In this document: positions 1 to 4,679 of the stretch, one piece after another
Layout: each line of letters starts with the position of its first letter
Position numbering within the stretch: position 1 is the first letter of the stretch
From: Chlorobium sp.
Lineage (GTDB): Bacteria; Bacteroidota; Chlorobiia; Chlorobiales; Chlorobiaceae
Direction: 5' to 3'
DNA length: 5,163 nucleotides
NCBI GenBank assembly: GCA_026193435.1
Contig: JAPHUN010000321.1
Coordinates: 1 to 5,163 of the forward strand
Translations under genes and position numbers: made by a program
Notes under the pieces: model-generated
What the model was told of the DNA's origin: nothing
The model's database searches: none
The model's input: only the letters and a program-made list of their open reading frames with translations

Positions 1-53
1 GTGTTAGGTGTTAGGGAGAAGATAGTTCTGAGTTCCGGCTTCTGGCCTCCGCC
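1..53 (+). repeat. Degenerate heptanucleotide-period tract
   Basis: The window opens with two perfect 7-bp units, GTGTTAG and GTGTTAG. A register of seven can then be followed through GGAGAAG, ATAGTTC, TGAGTTC, CGGCTTC and TGGCCTC, the last three sharing a common skeleton. No coding potential is visible. It resembles the better-preserved heptamer array at 2983-3066 and may mark the 3' side of a gene that ends just outside the window on the plus strand; that is inference. The period beyond the first two units is imperfect and could be partly chance. Confidence 0.45.
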
Positions 54-72
54 CCTCCGCAAAGTCATGCCG

Positions 73-104
73 CCCTGTGAAATCCAAACATCTATTTCAC
101 GGGG
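73..104. repeat. 32-bp palindromic module, copy 1 (inside left arm)
   Basis: This is a short hairpin-forming module with GTGAAAT (77-83) pairing with ATTTCAC (94-100) around a 10-nt loop. The stem can be extended outward by C-G pairs and one G-T pair. Its reverse complement matches 155-186 at 25 of 32 positions by hand alignment. It sits between the two halves of the ATGCC/GGCAT arm of the larger palindromic element. Confidence 0.65.
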
Positions 105-154
105 TGATCCGGCATCCATGCAGTTTCCGCTATACGTATGGATTCCCGTGTAAG

Positions 155-186
155 ACCTGTGAAATAGATGCTCAGATTTCACGGGT
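155..186. repeat. 32-bp palindromic module, copy 2 (inside right arm, inverted)
   Basis: This is the inverted partner of the module at 73-104. The stem is GTGAAAT (159-165) with ATTTCAC (176-182), and the 12-bp core GTGAAATAGATG (159-170) is shared exactly with the reverse complement of copy 1. It interrupts the otherwise simple ATTCCCGTG/CACGGGAAT hairpin of the host element. The loop differs more between copies than the stems do, as expected if pairing is conserved. Confidence 0.65.
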
Positions 187-235
187 CAAGCACGGGAATG
201 ACAGGAGAAAAATCCTCTCGTCTCTCCGGCCTCCA

Positions 236-360
236 CCATTCTTCCCATCTCTCATTATTCAATAGTCATTCGTCACTATTCATTTCCCAACATTCTCCCC
301 TTCTTCCATTATTCATTAGTCAATAGTCATTTGACAGTAGACATTCTCCCCCTCTTCCCT
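236..360 (-). repeat. Degenerate ~51-54 bp tandem units with heptamer-like core
   Basis: About two and a half degenerate units follow each other at roughly 236-289, 290-340 and from 341. Each starts with a pyrimidine-rich block (for example ACATTCTCCCC at 290-300 and again at 341-351, 51 bp apart). In the first two this is followed by an A/T-rich block. Read on the minus strand, the A/T-rich blocks break into 7-bp units such as AATGAAT, AGTGACG, AATGACT, ATTGAAT (about 257-284) and AATGACT, ATTGACT, AATGAAT, AATGGAA (about 304-331), a skeleton close to ANTGANN. No open frame here looks like a gene. The tract lies downstream of the ymdB stop in that gene's sense orientation. Confidence 0.6.
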
Positions 361-362
361 CG

Positions 363-418
363 CAACTCGTCACTCATCACTGGTCACTTCTTTCCCTTTT
401 GACTTGTCACTTGTCACT
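363..418 (-). repeat. Heptanucleotide array forming the 3' end of ymdB
   Basis: On the minus strand this reads as 7-bp units: AGTGACA, AGTGACA, AGTCAAA, a 9-bp irregular unit, then AGTGACC, AGTGATG, AGTGACG and AGTTGCG. The repeat overlaps the end of the metallophosphoesterase frame, encodes its last ~16 residues (TVTSDKSKGKEVTSDE) and provides its TGA stop at 370-372. The consensus skeleton ANTGANN is shared with the tract further downstream and with the array at 2983-3066. Confidence 0.65.
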
Positions 419-1239
419 GTGAGCGTTTCCCCGCGGTTGAAATCGGGATAGAAAACCCTGCTGATTCCGGTTGTCCTGCCCGTTTCAGTGTCCAGTGTCA
501 ACAGGACAGCCGAGAGGTGTACGTCATTCTCGGCACATTCATACTTGTGAGGTGTCTGATAGAGAAAGCGATCCGTCGCCGCTTTGATCTGCATACCGAT
601 AACCGACTCGAACGGACCTGTCATACCTACGTCCGAGCAGTATCCCGTTCCTTTGGGAAGAATTCTTTCGTCTGCTGTCTGAACATGTGTATGGGTGCCG
701 AGAACCGCCGATACCCTTCCGTCAAGGTACCAGCCAAGTGCGATCTTCTCGGCAGTCGCTTCAGCATGCATATCGACGACAATACAGGCGACCTTGTCTT
801 TCATCTGTTTTATTGCCCAGTCCGCCGTCCTGAATGGACAATCTATCGAAGACATGAAGGTTCGTCCCTGAAGATTGATAATCCCGATCTCCCCCAGCCC
901 CTCTCCCATACTGAAAATCCCCAGTCCTTTGCCGTAGACTCCTCTGGGATAGTTAAGCGGCCTGATAACGCTCGGGTCGGTTTTGAGCGTTTCAAAAAAG
1001 TTGAAGTTATTCCACGTATGGTTCCCGCCGGTAAAAACATCCACTCCCGCTTCCCGGAGCTGATGCAGGGCCTCCTTGTTCATCCCTTTTCCATTATGGG
1101 TATTTTCTCCGTTACAGATCACCAGATCAACGGAATGCTTCATTCTAAGCCCTTTGAGCAGATGACTGACAATCTGTACTCCCGGCTTTCCGACAACATC
1201 TCCGATAAAGAGAACGGTAGCTGTTTTTTTCTTTCCCAT
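370..1239 (-). CDS. ymdB: YmdB-family metallophosphoesterase (TIGR00282 type), 289 aa
   Basis: This is a dimetal phosphodiesterase of the YmdB family; characterised members hydrolyse cyclic nucleotides such as 2',3'- or 3',5'-cAMP in the cytoplasm. All metal-site motifs are present: FIGDVVGKPG (Asp14), NGEN (Glu46, Asn47), GGNHTWNN (Asn73, with His74 as likely proton donor), DMHAEATAEK (His158) and GTHTHVQTAD (His183, His185), then the family signature SDVGMTGPFESVIG (202-215). I chose the ATG at 1237-1239 because the family begins directly before this first motif. The frame continues upstream to a TTG at 1330-1332, but the extra 31 residues look unlike the family. The Shine-Dalgarno is weak (ACAGG just before the ATG). 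The C-terminal 16 residues are low-complexity, encoded by heptamer repeats, and are probably not part of the ancestral fold. The gene is divergent from the pirin gene and stands alone. Confidence 0.93.
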   Translation of the reverse strand: MGKKKTATVLFIGDVVGKPGVQIVSHLLKGLRMKHSVDLVICNGENTHNGKGMNKEALHQLREAGVDVFTGGNHTWNNFNFFETLKTDPSVIRPLNYPRGVYGKGLGIFSMGEGLGEIGIINLQGRTFMSSIDCPFRTADWAIKQMKDKVACIVVDMHAEATAEKIALGWYLDGRVSAVLGTHTHVQTADERILPKGTGYCSDVGMTGPFESVIGMQIKAATDRFLYQTPHKYECAENDVHLSAVLLTLDTETGRTTGISRVFYPDFNRGETLTVTSDKSKGKEVTSDE

Positions 1240-1273
1240 AACCTGTAATAAATTAAACCCTTGATAGGATGCA

Positions 1274-1300
1274 GGCTGTTCAGCCGGATGGCTGTTCAGC
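1274..1300. repeat. 11-bp direct repeat GGCTGTTCAGC (two copies) in divergent spacer
   Basis: GGCTGTTCAGC occurs at 1274-1284 and again at 1290-1300, with starts 16 bp apart. Each copy contains a dyad, GCTG-TT-CAGC, so each half-site is itself nearly symmetrical. The pair lies in the spacer between the divergent ymdB and pirin genes, 35-61 bp upstream of the chosen ymdB start. That position would suit a regulator binding site, but no regulator is encoded nearby and the function is inference. If ymdB started at the upstream TTG, these bases would be coding. Confidence 0.4.
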
Positions 1301-1448
1301 AGTACCTTTATTGCAAGGGTGAAGTTACGCAATCTATTGTTACATGAAAGAAATTACGCTTCAATAATCTATGGCTGAACGATTGAAAGCCGGTAATTGT
1401 TTTTATTTGCCGGTTCATGACTATGCAACAGTTAACAGTATACCCGGC

Positions 1449-2354
1449 ATGGAAAAACCAAGGGCCATAAAAAAAGTCTTTACGAGCCAGCCTGTCACAG
1501 AAGGTGCTGGAGTGAGATTGAAACGTGCGTTCGGTTTCAGTCAGGTTCCTCTTTTTGACCCCTTTCTTCTGCTTGACGACTTTCGTTCAGACAATCCTGC
1601 AGAGTATCTGAAAGGTTTTCCCTGGCATCCCCACAGAGGCATCGAAACCATAACCTATCTTCTGGAAGGCAGTGTTAAACACCATGACAGTCTTGGCAAC
1701 AAAGGCACTATCCTTCCCGGTGACGTACAATGGATGACCGCCGGCAGGGGCATCATACATGAAGAAATGCCTTCCGGCGACAAGGACGGTACCGTCGCGG
1801 GATTTCAGCTATGGGCCAACCTGCCTGCCTCGGAAAAAATGATTCCCCCGGGCTACAGAGACATAAAATCAGACATGATACCGCTTGTTCACCTGCAAAA
1901 CGGTGTCACCGTTCGTGTCATCTGCGGAACTATCGACGGGACTCCGGGCGCGGTTGAGGGAATAGCGATTGACCCTGAATACCTCGACATTACGATTCCT
2001 GCCGGAGCAAGCTGGCACCATCCGGTAAAGGAGAACTATACGGTTATCATCTATGTGATCGCAGGCGAAGCATTGTTCAGTCAGGATCAGCGACCGTTTT
2101 CTTTTGACACCGACGACAAGAGCTACTTCGATATGGAATCCGACCCGCTTATGGACAATGAAACACTCATACTTTACGACACGGAGGGTGACCACATACT
2201 TGTATCGACGAAAAAAAAACCGGTGAGATTCCTGCTCTTTTCCGGCAAACCGCTGCATGAGCCTGTCGCATGGCACGGACCGATAGTCATGAATACACGC
2301 GATGAACTGCAAAAAGCCTTTGAAGAGTACCATAACGGCACATTCCTTACCTGA
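1449..2354 (+). CDS. Pirin family protein (bicupin), 301 aa
   Basis: This is a pirin, a two-domain cupin that binds one iron or similar metal in the N-terminal barrel. Some bacterial pirins act as quercetinase-like dioxygenases or modulate metabolic enzymes; the substrate here cannot be told. Numbered from the chosen start, the metal ligands are His60 and His62 (in FPWHPHRGIET) and His104 and Glu106 (in GRGIIHEEMP), with the typical GDVQWMTAG between them. The C-terminal cupin ends in the conserved HGPIVMNTRDELQKAFEEY. I chose the ATG at 1449 because MEKPRAIKKVF to the EGAGVRLKR motif has the spacing of human pirin as I recall it. An in-frame ATG at 1371 would add 26 residues with no family resemblance. 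Neither start has a clear Shine-Dalgarno. The stop (2352-2354) is followed at once by the transpeptidase-like gene, so the two are probably translated from one message. Confidence 0.93.
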   Translation: MEKPRAIKKVFTSQPVTEGAGVRLKRAFGFSQVPLFDPFLLLDDFRSDNPAEYLKGFPWHPHRGIETITYLLEGSVKHHDSLGNKGTILPGDVQWMTAGRGIIHEEMPSGDKDGTVAGFQLWANLPASEKMIPPGYRDIKSDMIPLVHLQNGVTVRVICGTIDGTPGAVEGIAIDPEYLDITIPAGASWHHPVKENYTVIIYVIAGEALFSQDQRPFSFDTDDKSYFDMESDPLMDNETLILYDTEGDHILVSTKKKPVRFLLFSGKPLHEPVAWHGPIVMNTRDELQKAFEEYHNGTFLT

Positions 2355-2355
2355 T

Positions 2356-3003
2356 GTGAAGGGTTCAACCTCTATAAAAATCCTTGCCGGTTGCGCTCTC
2401 TTCGTTCTGTTCGGTATGATCGCTTTCTCGGCTTCCCTGTTTTTTTCAGAACGGGTTTCGAAAGATGCTCTCGATTCGGCACATGCAGCTGTTTCGGAAT
2501 ACCTGAATCAGCATCCGCATGAAGAACCTCCGCACTATCTTGCCGTTGTTGACTATACCAGCCCCTCGTTTCGTAAACGCATGGTAATCATCGATATGGC
2601 GACCGGCTCAGAAAGCTGGTACCATATCGCTCACGCAAAAAAAACAGGAACGACCCATGCCCGGATTTTTTCAAACATCAAGGGGTCCAACATGAGCAGC
2701 CTCGGCCTCTTTAAAACCGGTATCGCCTACCTGGGAGACCACGGCCTTGCAATCAGACTGCACGGCCTTGACTCACTGAAAAACAGCAACGCTTTTACAA
2801 GGGACATAGTGCTCCATTCGGCAGCGTATGTTTCCGTTCCGATCATCATAGAAAACTTCTTTACGCTCAACGGGCCGAGATTAGGCAGAAGCAACGGGTG
2901 CTTCGTTGTCAACCCCTCGAAAATCCAGGAGGTTGTAGAAAAACTGAGCCGGGGCGGATTTATCTATGCGTATGGAGAGGAGGGATTGGGGACTGGGGAT
3001 TGA
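2356..3003 (+). CDS. Membrane-anchored murein L,D-transpeptidase-like protein (YkuD_2 type), 215 aa
   Basis: The product looks like the murein L,D-transpeptidase catalytic-domain family (PF13645 type), acting on peptidoglycan outside the inner membrane. From the GTG start at 2356, residues ~8-31 form a hydrophobic signal anchor (ILAGCALFVLFGMIAFSASLFF). The family core follows: YLAVVDYTSPSFRKRMVIID, the FSNIKGSNMSSLGLFKTG stretch, GDHGLAIRLHGLD, then VLHSAAYVS (His154) and LGRSNGCFVV with the likely catalytic Cys182 (codon 2899-2901). The start is uncertain: an in-frame ATG at 2302 would overlap conserved pirin codons by 53 bp, while GTG 2356 lies one base after the pirin stop and suggests translational coupling. 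Neither has a clear Shine-Dalgarno. The last residues GLGTGD and the TGA come from a heptamer repeat, so the native C-terminus is probably around IYAYGEE. Enzyme activity is inferred from the retained His and Cys. Confidence 0.85.
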   Translation: MKGSTSIKILAGCALFVLFGMIAFSASLFFSERVSKDALDSAHAAVSEYLNQHPHEEPPHYLAVVDYTSPSFRKRMVIIDMATGSESWYHIAHAKKTGTTHARIFSNIKGSNMSSLGLFKTGIAYLGDHGLAIRLHGLDSLKNSNAFTRDIVLHSAAYVSVPIIIENFFTLNGPRLGRSNGCFVVNPSKIQEVVEKLSRGGFIYAYGEEGLGTGD

Positions 3004-3066
3004 TGATTGATGACTGCCAACTGCTGACTGATGACCGCCGACTGCCAACTGCTGACTGATGACTGG
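2983..3066 (+). repeat. Array of twelve 7-bp units at a gene 3' end
   Basis: Twelve consecutive heptamers can be read without a gap: GGATTGG, GGACTGG, GGATTGA, TGATTGA, TGACTGC, CAACTGC, TGACTGA, TGACCGC, CGACTGC, CAACTGC, TGACTGA, TGACTGG. The last eight form two 28-bp higher-order units (3011-3038 and 3039-3066) that match at 25 of 28 positions and share an exact 24-bp core (3012-3035 and 3040-3063). The first three units are the last seven codons of the transpeptidase-like gene including its TGA. This is a short tandemly repeated repetitive sequence, similar in type to heptamer repeats known in cyanobacteria. It probably grew by slippage and unit duplication. Confidence 0.85.
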
Positions 3067-3068
3067 TA

Positions 3069-3092
3069 GGGGCGAAAAATCTTTCGCCCTTT
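3069..3092 (+). terminator. GC-rich hairpin with short T run, possible weak terminator
   Basis: GGGCGAAA (3070-3077) pairs exactly with TTTCGCCC (3082-3089) around the 4-nt loop AATC, followed by TTT. It lies 66 bp after the transpeptidase-like stop, just beyond the heptamer array, in the spacer between convergent genes. The T run is short, so termination would be weak. From memory the same GGGGCGAAAAAT...CGCCC hairpin recurs between genes in a range of bacteria, so it may be a dispersed repeat rather than a dedicated terminator. Confidence 0.5.
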
Positions 3093-3108
3093 CCAGCCAT
3101 CCAGCCAT
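3093..3108. repeat. Tandem 8-bp duplication CCAGCCAT x2
   Basis: CCAGCCAT occurs twice with no gap (3093-3100 and 3101-3108), directly after the hairpin and 24 bp before the nadA stop. It is a small slippage-type duplication with no evident function, and is listed because it completes the content of this repeat-filled spacer. Confidence 0.6.
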
Positions 3109-3132
3109 TTTGCCTTTTGTTATTCAAGGCGA

Positions 3133-4068
3133 TCAGGACATTTCCAGCATCCGCTGTATGGGCTTGAGTGCGGCCGTTCTCAGGGGCTCTTCTACGACAA
3201 TCCGGGGTGCTCTGTTTTCCATACACTCATAGAGTTTCACGAGGGTGTTCTGCTTCATCTGGGTGCAGGTGCTCCAGGGTTGAGAGGCACTCTTGGGCGC
3301 GGGAATAAATATTTTTTCCGGAGATCGTTTCTGCATTTCGTAGAGAATACCGGGCTCCGTGGCTACAATGAACGTAGTTGCTGAACTCTCAAGGGCATAC
3401 TTGAGCAGCCCGCTGGTGGAACCTACGTAATCTGCATGTTGAAGAAGCTCTTCCCGACATTCAGGATGCGCGATCAGTTCAGCACCGGGATGCGATTCGA
3501 CTGTATGTTTAATCACATCCCAGCTGAAAGCATCGTGAACATAACAGTAACCCTGCCAAAGGATCATTTTTCTGCCGAGCTTTCTCATGACATAGCCGCC
3601 CAGATTTCTGTCAGGCCCGAAAATAATCTCTTTGTCTTCAGGAATCTGACGCACAATGCGTTCCGCATTGGAAGAGGTGCAGATAATATCCGACTCAGCC
3701 TTGATCTCCGCAGTGGAATTTATATAGCTTATGACTATTGCTTCAGGATGCTTTTGCCTGAATGCCCTGAACTCCTCCGTCGGGCAACTGTCTGCAAGCG
3801 GACACCCTGCATGATTGTCCGGCATAAGCACCGTCTTTTCAGGATTAAGAATACTTGCCGTTTCACCCATGAAATACACTCCCGCAAAAACGATAACCTC
3901 CGCATCGGTGCTTTCGGCTGCACGAGCCAGCGCAAGGCTGTCGCCGACAATATCCGCCACATCCTGAATCTCCGGAAGCGTATAGTAGTGGGCAAGAACA
4001 ATTGCCCGCATCTCTTTTTTCAGTCTTTCAATCTGTTCGATGAGAACGCTTTTCTGCTCGACAGGCAT
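3133..4068 (-). CDS. nadA: Quinolinate synthase NadA, 311 aa
   Basis: NadA condenses iminoaspartate (from NadB or aspartate dehydrogenase) with dihydroxyacetone phosphate to give quinolinate, the precursor of NAD, using an oxygen-sensitive [4Fe-4S] cluster in the cytoplasm. The family's triplicated fold is complete. The three expected cluster cysteines are Cys89 (in NHAGCPLAD), Cys175 (in QGYCYVH) and Cys268 (in STCTQMK). Substrate-site motifs are LAHYYTLPE (His27, Tyr28), SYINSTAEIKA, TSSNAE, FGPDRNLGGYV, HPECREE (His201, Glu203) and VGSTSGLLKY. The length is normal for the short NadA class. The start ATG at 4066-4068 has a GGAG 11 bases upstream. The gene follows the GroES-family gene by 90 bp on the same strand. 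No NadB or NadC gene lies in the window. Confidence 0.97.
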   Translation of the reverse strand: MPVEQKSVLIEQIERLKKEMRAIVLAHYYTLPEIQDVADIVGDSLALARAAESTDAEVIVFAGVYFMGETASILNPEKTVLMPDNHAGCPLADSCPTEEFRAFRQKHPEAIVISYINSTAEIKAESDIICTSSNAERIVRQIPEDKEIIFGPDRNLGGYVMRKLGRKMILWQGYCYVHDAFSWDVIKHTVESHPGAELIAHPECREELLQHADYVGSTSGLLKYALESSATTFIVATEPGILYEMQKRSPEKIFIPAPKSASQPWSTCTQMKQNTLVKLYECMENRAPRIVVEEPLRTAALKPIQRMLEMS

Positions 4069-4158
4069 ATATTTCTGTGCTCCGAATGCTAAATAATAAA
4101 GAGGAAAACAGTGCGCGCTGAAACCGGAACTGCCCGGAACAGCAGCTCACACCATGCA

Positions 4159-4542
4159 TTATTTCAAATAGTAGTCAAGTTCATCATCGTCCCTGATAAG
4201 CAGCAGAATCGCCGCATGCGGGACAATGAGATATTTATTATCCTGATACTCGATCTCATGGGCGCTGCTCTGAATAAATATTGCAAGATCGCCCACTTTT
4301 GCCTGGAGGGGAATATACTGCGGTGCAGAGGTCTCCTCCATCCATGGTTCATCGCTTTCCGGAGGGGGACCGACAGGATAGCCCGGCCCGATTTTCAGCA
4401 CGTAACCGCTATGAATTTTCTCTTTTTCCTGAACTCCGGGCGGGAGATATATACCGGACTTGGTCTGTTCATTGCCCGTTCTCGGCTTTATCAGAACCCT
4501 GTCTCCGACAACGACAAATTTGTCAGTTAGGTTTAAACTCAT
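4159..4542 (-). CDS. GroES-family co-chaperonin paralogue, 127 aa
   Basis: The protein has the Cpn10/GroES fold pattern but is not the standard GroES. Recognisable parts are GDRVLIKP (13-20), a mobile-loop-like region TKSGIYLPPGVQEKEKIHSG (27-46) with the hydrophobic IYLPP tripod, GYVLKIGPG (46-54), VGDLAIF (83-89) and YLIVPHAAILLLI (104-116). Between residues 55 and 82 it carries an extended Pro/Glu-rich insertion (GYPVGPPPESDEPW and onward) where GroES is shorter. It ends in an acidic tail (RDDDELDYYLK), giving 127 aa against ~97 for GroES. No groEL is adjacent and no CIRCE-type heat-shock operator (TTAGCACTC-N9-GAGTGCTAA) is seen upstream, so it is unlikely to be the main co-chaperonin. 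The start ATG at 4540-4542 has an AGGA about 13 bases upstream, rather far. It may be co-transcribed with nadA. Partner and role are unknown. Confidence 0.88.
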   Translation of the reverse strand: MSLNLTDKFVVVGDRVLIKPRTGNEQTKSGIYLPPGVQEKEKIHSGYVLKIGPGYPVGPPPESDEPWMEETSAPQYIPLQAKVGDLAIFIQSSAHEIEYQDNKYLIVPHAAILLLIRDDDELDYYLK

Positions 4543-4679
4543 AATTTAAAATCAATCCTGTATACTTCCATGAAGGGATTAATTTAATAAAATCAAAGTC
4601 CTCGCCAAATCAAGCCGATAGACAACAGCGATCTGCTGATTCACGCAGCACCTTTGCCGCAAACACCTACTGACCGGAA
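4543..4679. other. Divergent intergenic region, groES-like / CDF transporter
   Basis: This 137-bp spacer must hold the promoters of both flanking genes. Its left half (4543-4602) is A/T-rich, including TTAATTTAATAAAAT. A small inverted repeat TGCTG (4634-4638) with CAGCA (4646-4650), loop 7 nt, lies about 30-45 bp before the transporter start and could be an operator, though arms this short may be chance. I could not assign convincing -35/-10 boxes on either strand. Confidence 0.35.

Larger units (their letters stand above)
64..202. repeat. Nested palindromic intergenic element (four-arm, REP/MITE-like)
   Basis: This non-coding stretch folds as a set of nested inverted repeats. The outermost arms are GTCAT (64-68) and ATGAC (198-202). 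Inside are three further pairings: ATGCC 67-71 with GGCAT 111-115, ATCCAT 114-119 with ATGGAT 138-143 (its loop contains part of the 8-bp palindrome ATACGTAT, 132-139), and ATTCCCGTG 142-150 with CACGGGAAT 191-199. Some neighbouring arms share bases, so not all can form at once at full length. The first and third arms each enclose a smaller palindrome (GTGAAAT 77-83 with ATTTCAC 94-100; GTGAAAT 159-165 with ATTTCAC 176-182). It encodes no transposase. A small non-autonomous palindromic repeat family is the best description; RNA structure or cruciform formation is possible. Confidence 0.7.

Noticed and set aside
77..265. 62-codon plus-strand open frame across the palindromic element
   Set aside because: It lies wholly in palindromic and repeat DNA, and the product shows no family motif.
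517..1248. 243-codon plus-strand open frame antisense to ymdB
   Set aside because: It is a shadow of a strongly supported gene with all catalytic motifs; the antisense product shows no recognisable domain.
1240..1332. Upstream TTG start extending ymdB by 31 residues
   Set aside because: The family begins at the FIGDVVGKPG region just after the ATG at 1239; the extension is unlike family members and runs through a direct repeat.
1869..2333. 154-codon minus-strand open frame inside the pirin gene
   Set aside because: It is a shadow frame opposite conserved pirin codons.
3012..3063. CRISPR-like pair of exact 24-bp repeats
   Set aside because: Only 4 bp separates the two copies and both dissolve into 7-bp units, so this is a tandem repeat, not repeats with spacers.
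3112..3130. GCCTT/AAGGC inverted repeat as a nadA terminator
   Set aside because: The stem is 5 bp with a 9-nt loop, and no T run follows on the minus strand.
2881..3226. Two minus-strand open frames (75 and 88 codons) across the heptamer array
   Set aside because: Their Ser/Gln-rich repeats simply reflect the 7-bp array read in frame, and they overlap nadA and the transpeptidase-like gene.
3436..4092. 218-codon plus-strand open frame antisense to nadA
   Set aside because: It is a shadow of nadA, which has all its cluster and substrate motifs.
4111..4544. Plus-strand open frames opposite the GroES-like gene
   Set aside because: They are shadow frames with no recognisable domain, opposite a clear Cpn10-fold protein.
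4543..4679. Possible CIRCE heat-shock operator upstream of the GroES-like gene
   Set aside because: No TTAGCACTC/GAGTGCTAA arms are present; CTTC/GAAG at 4565-4575 is too short to count.
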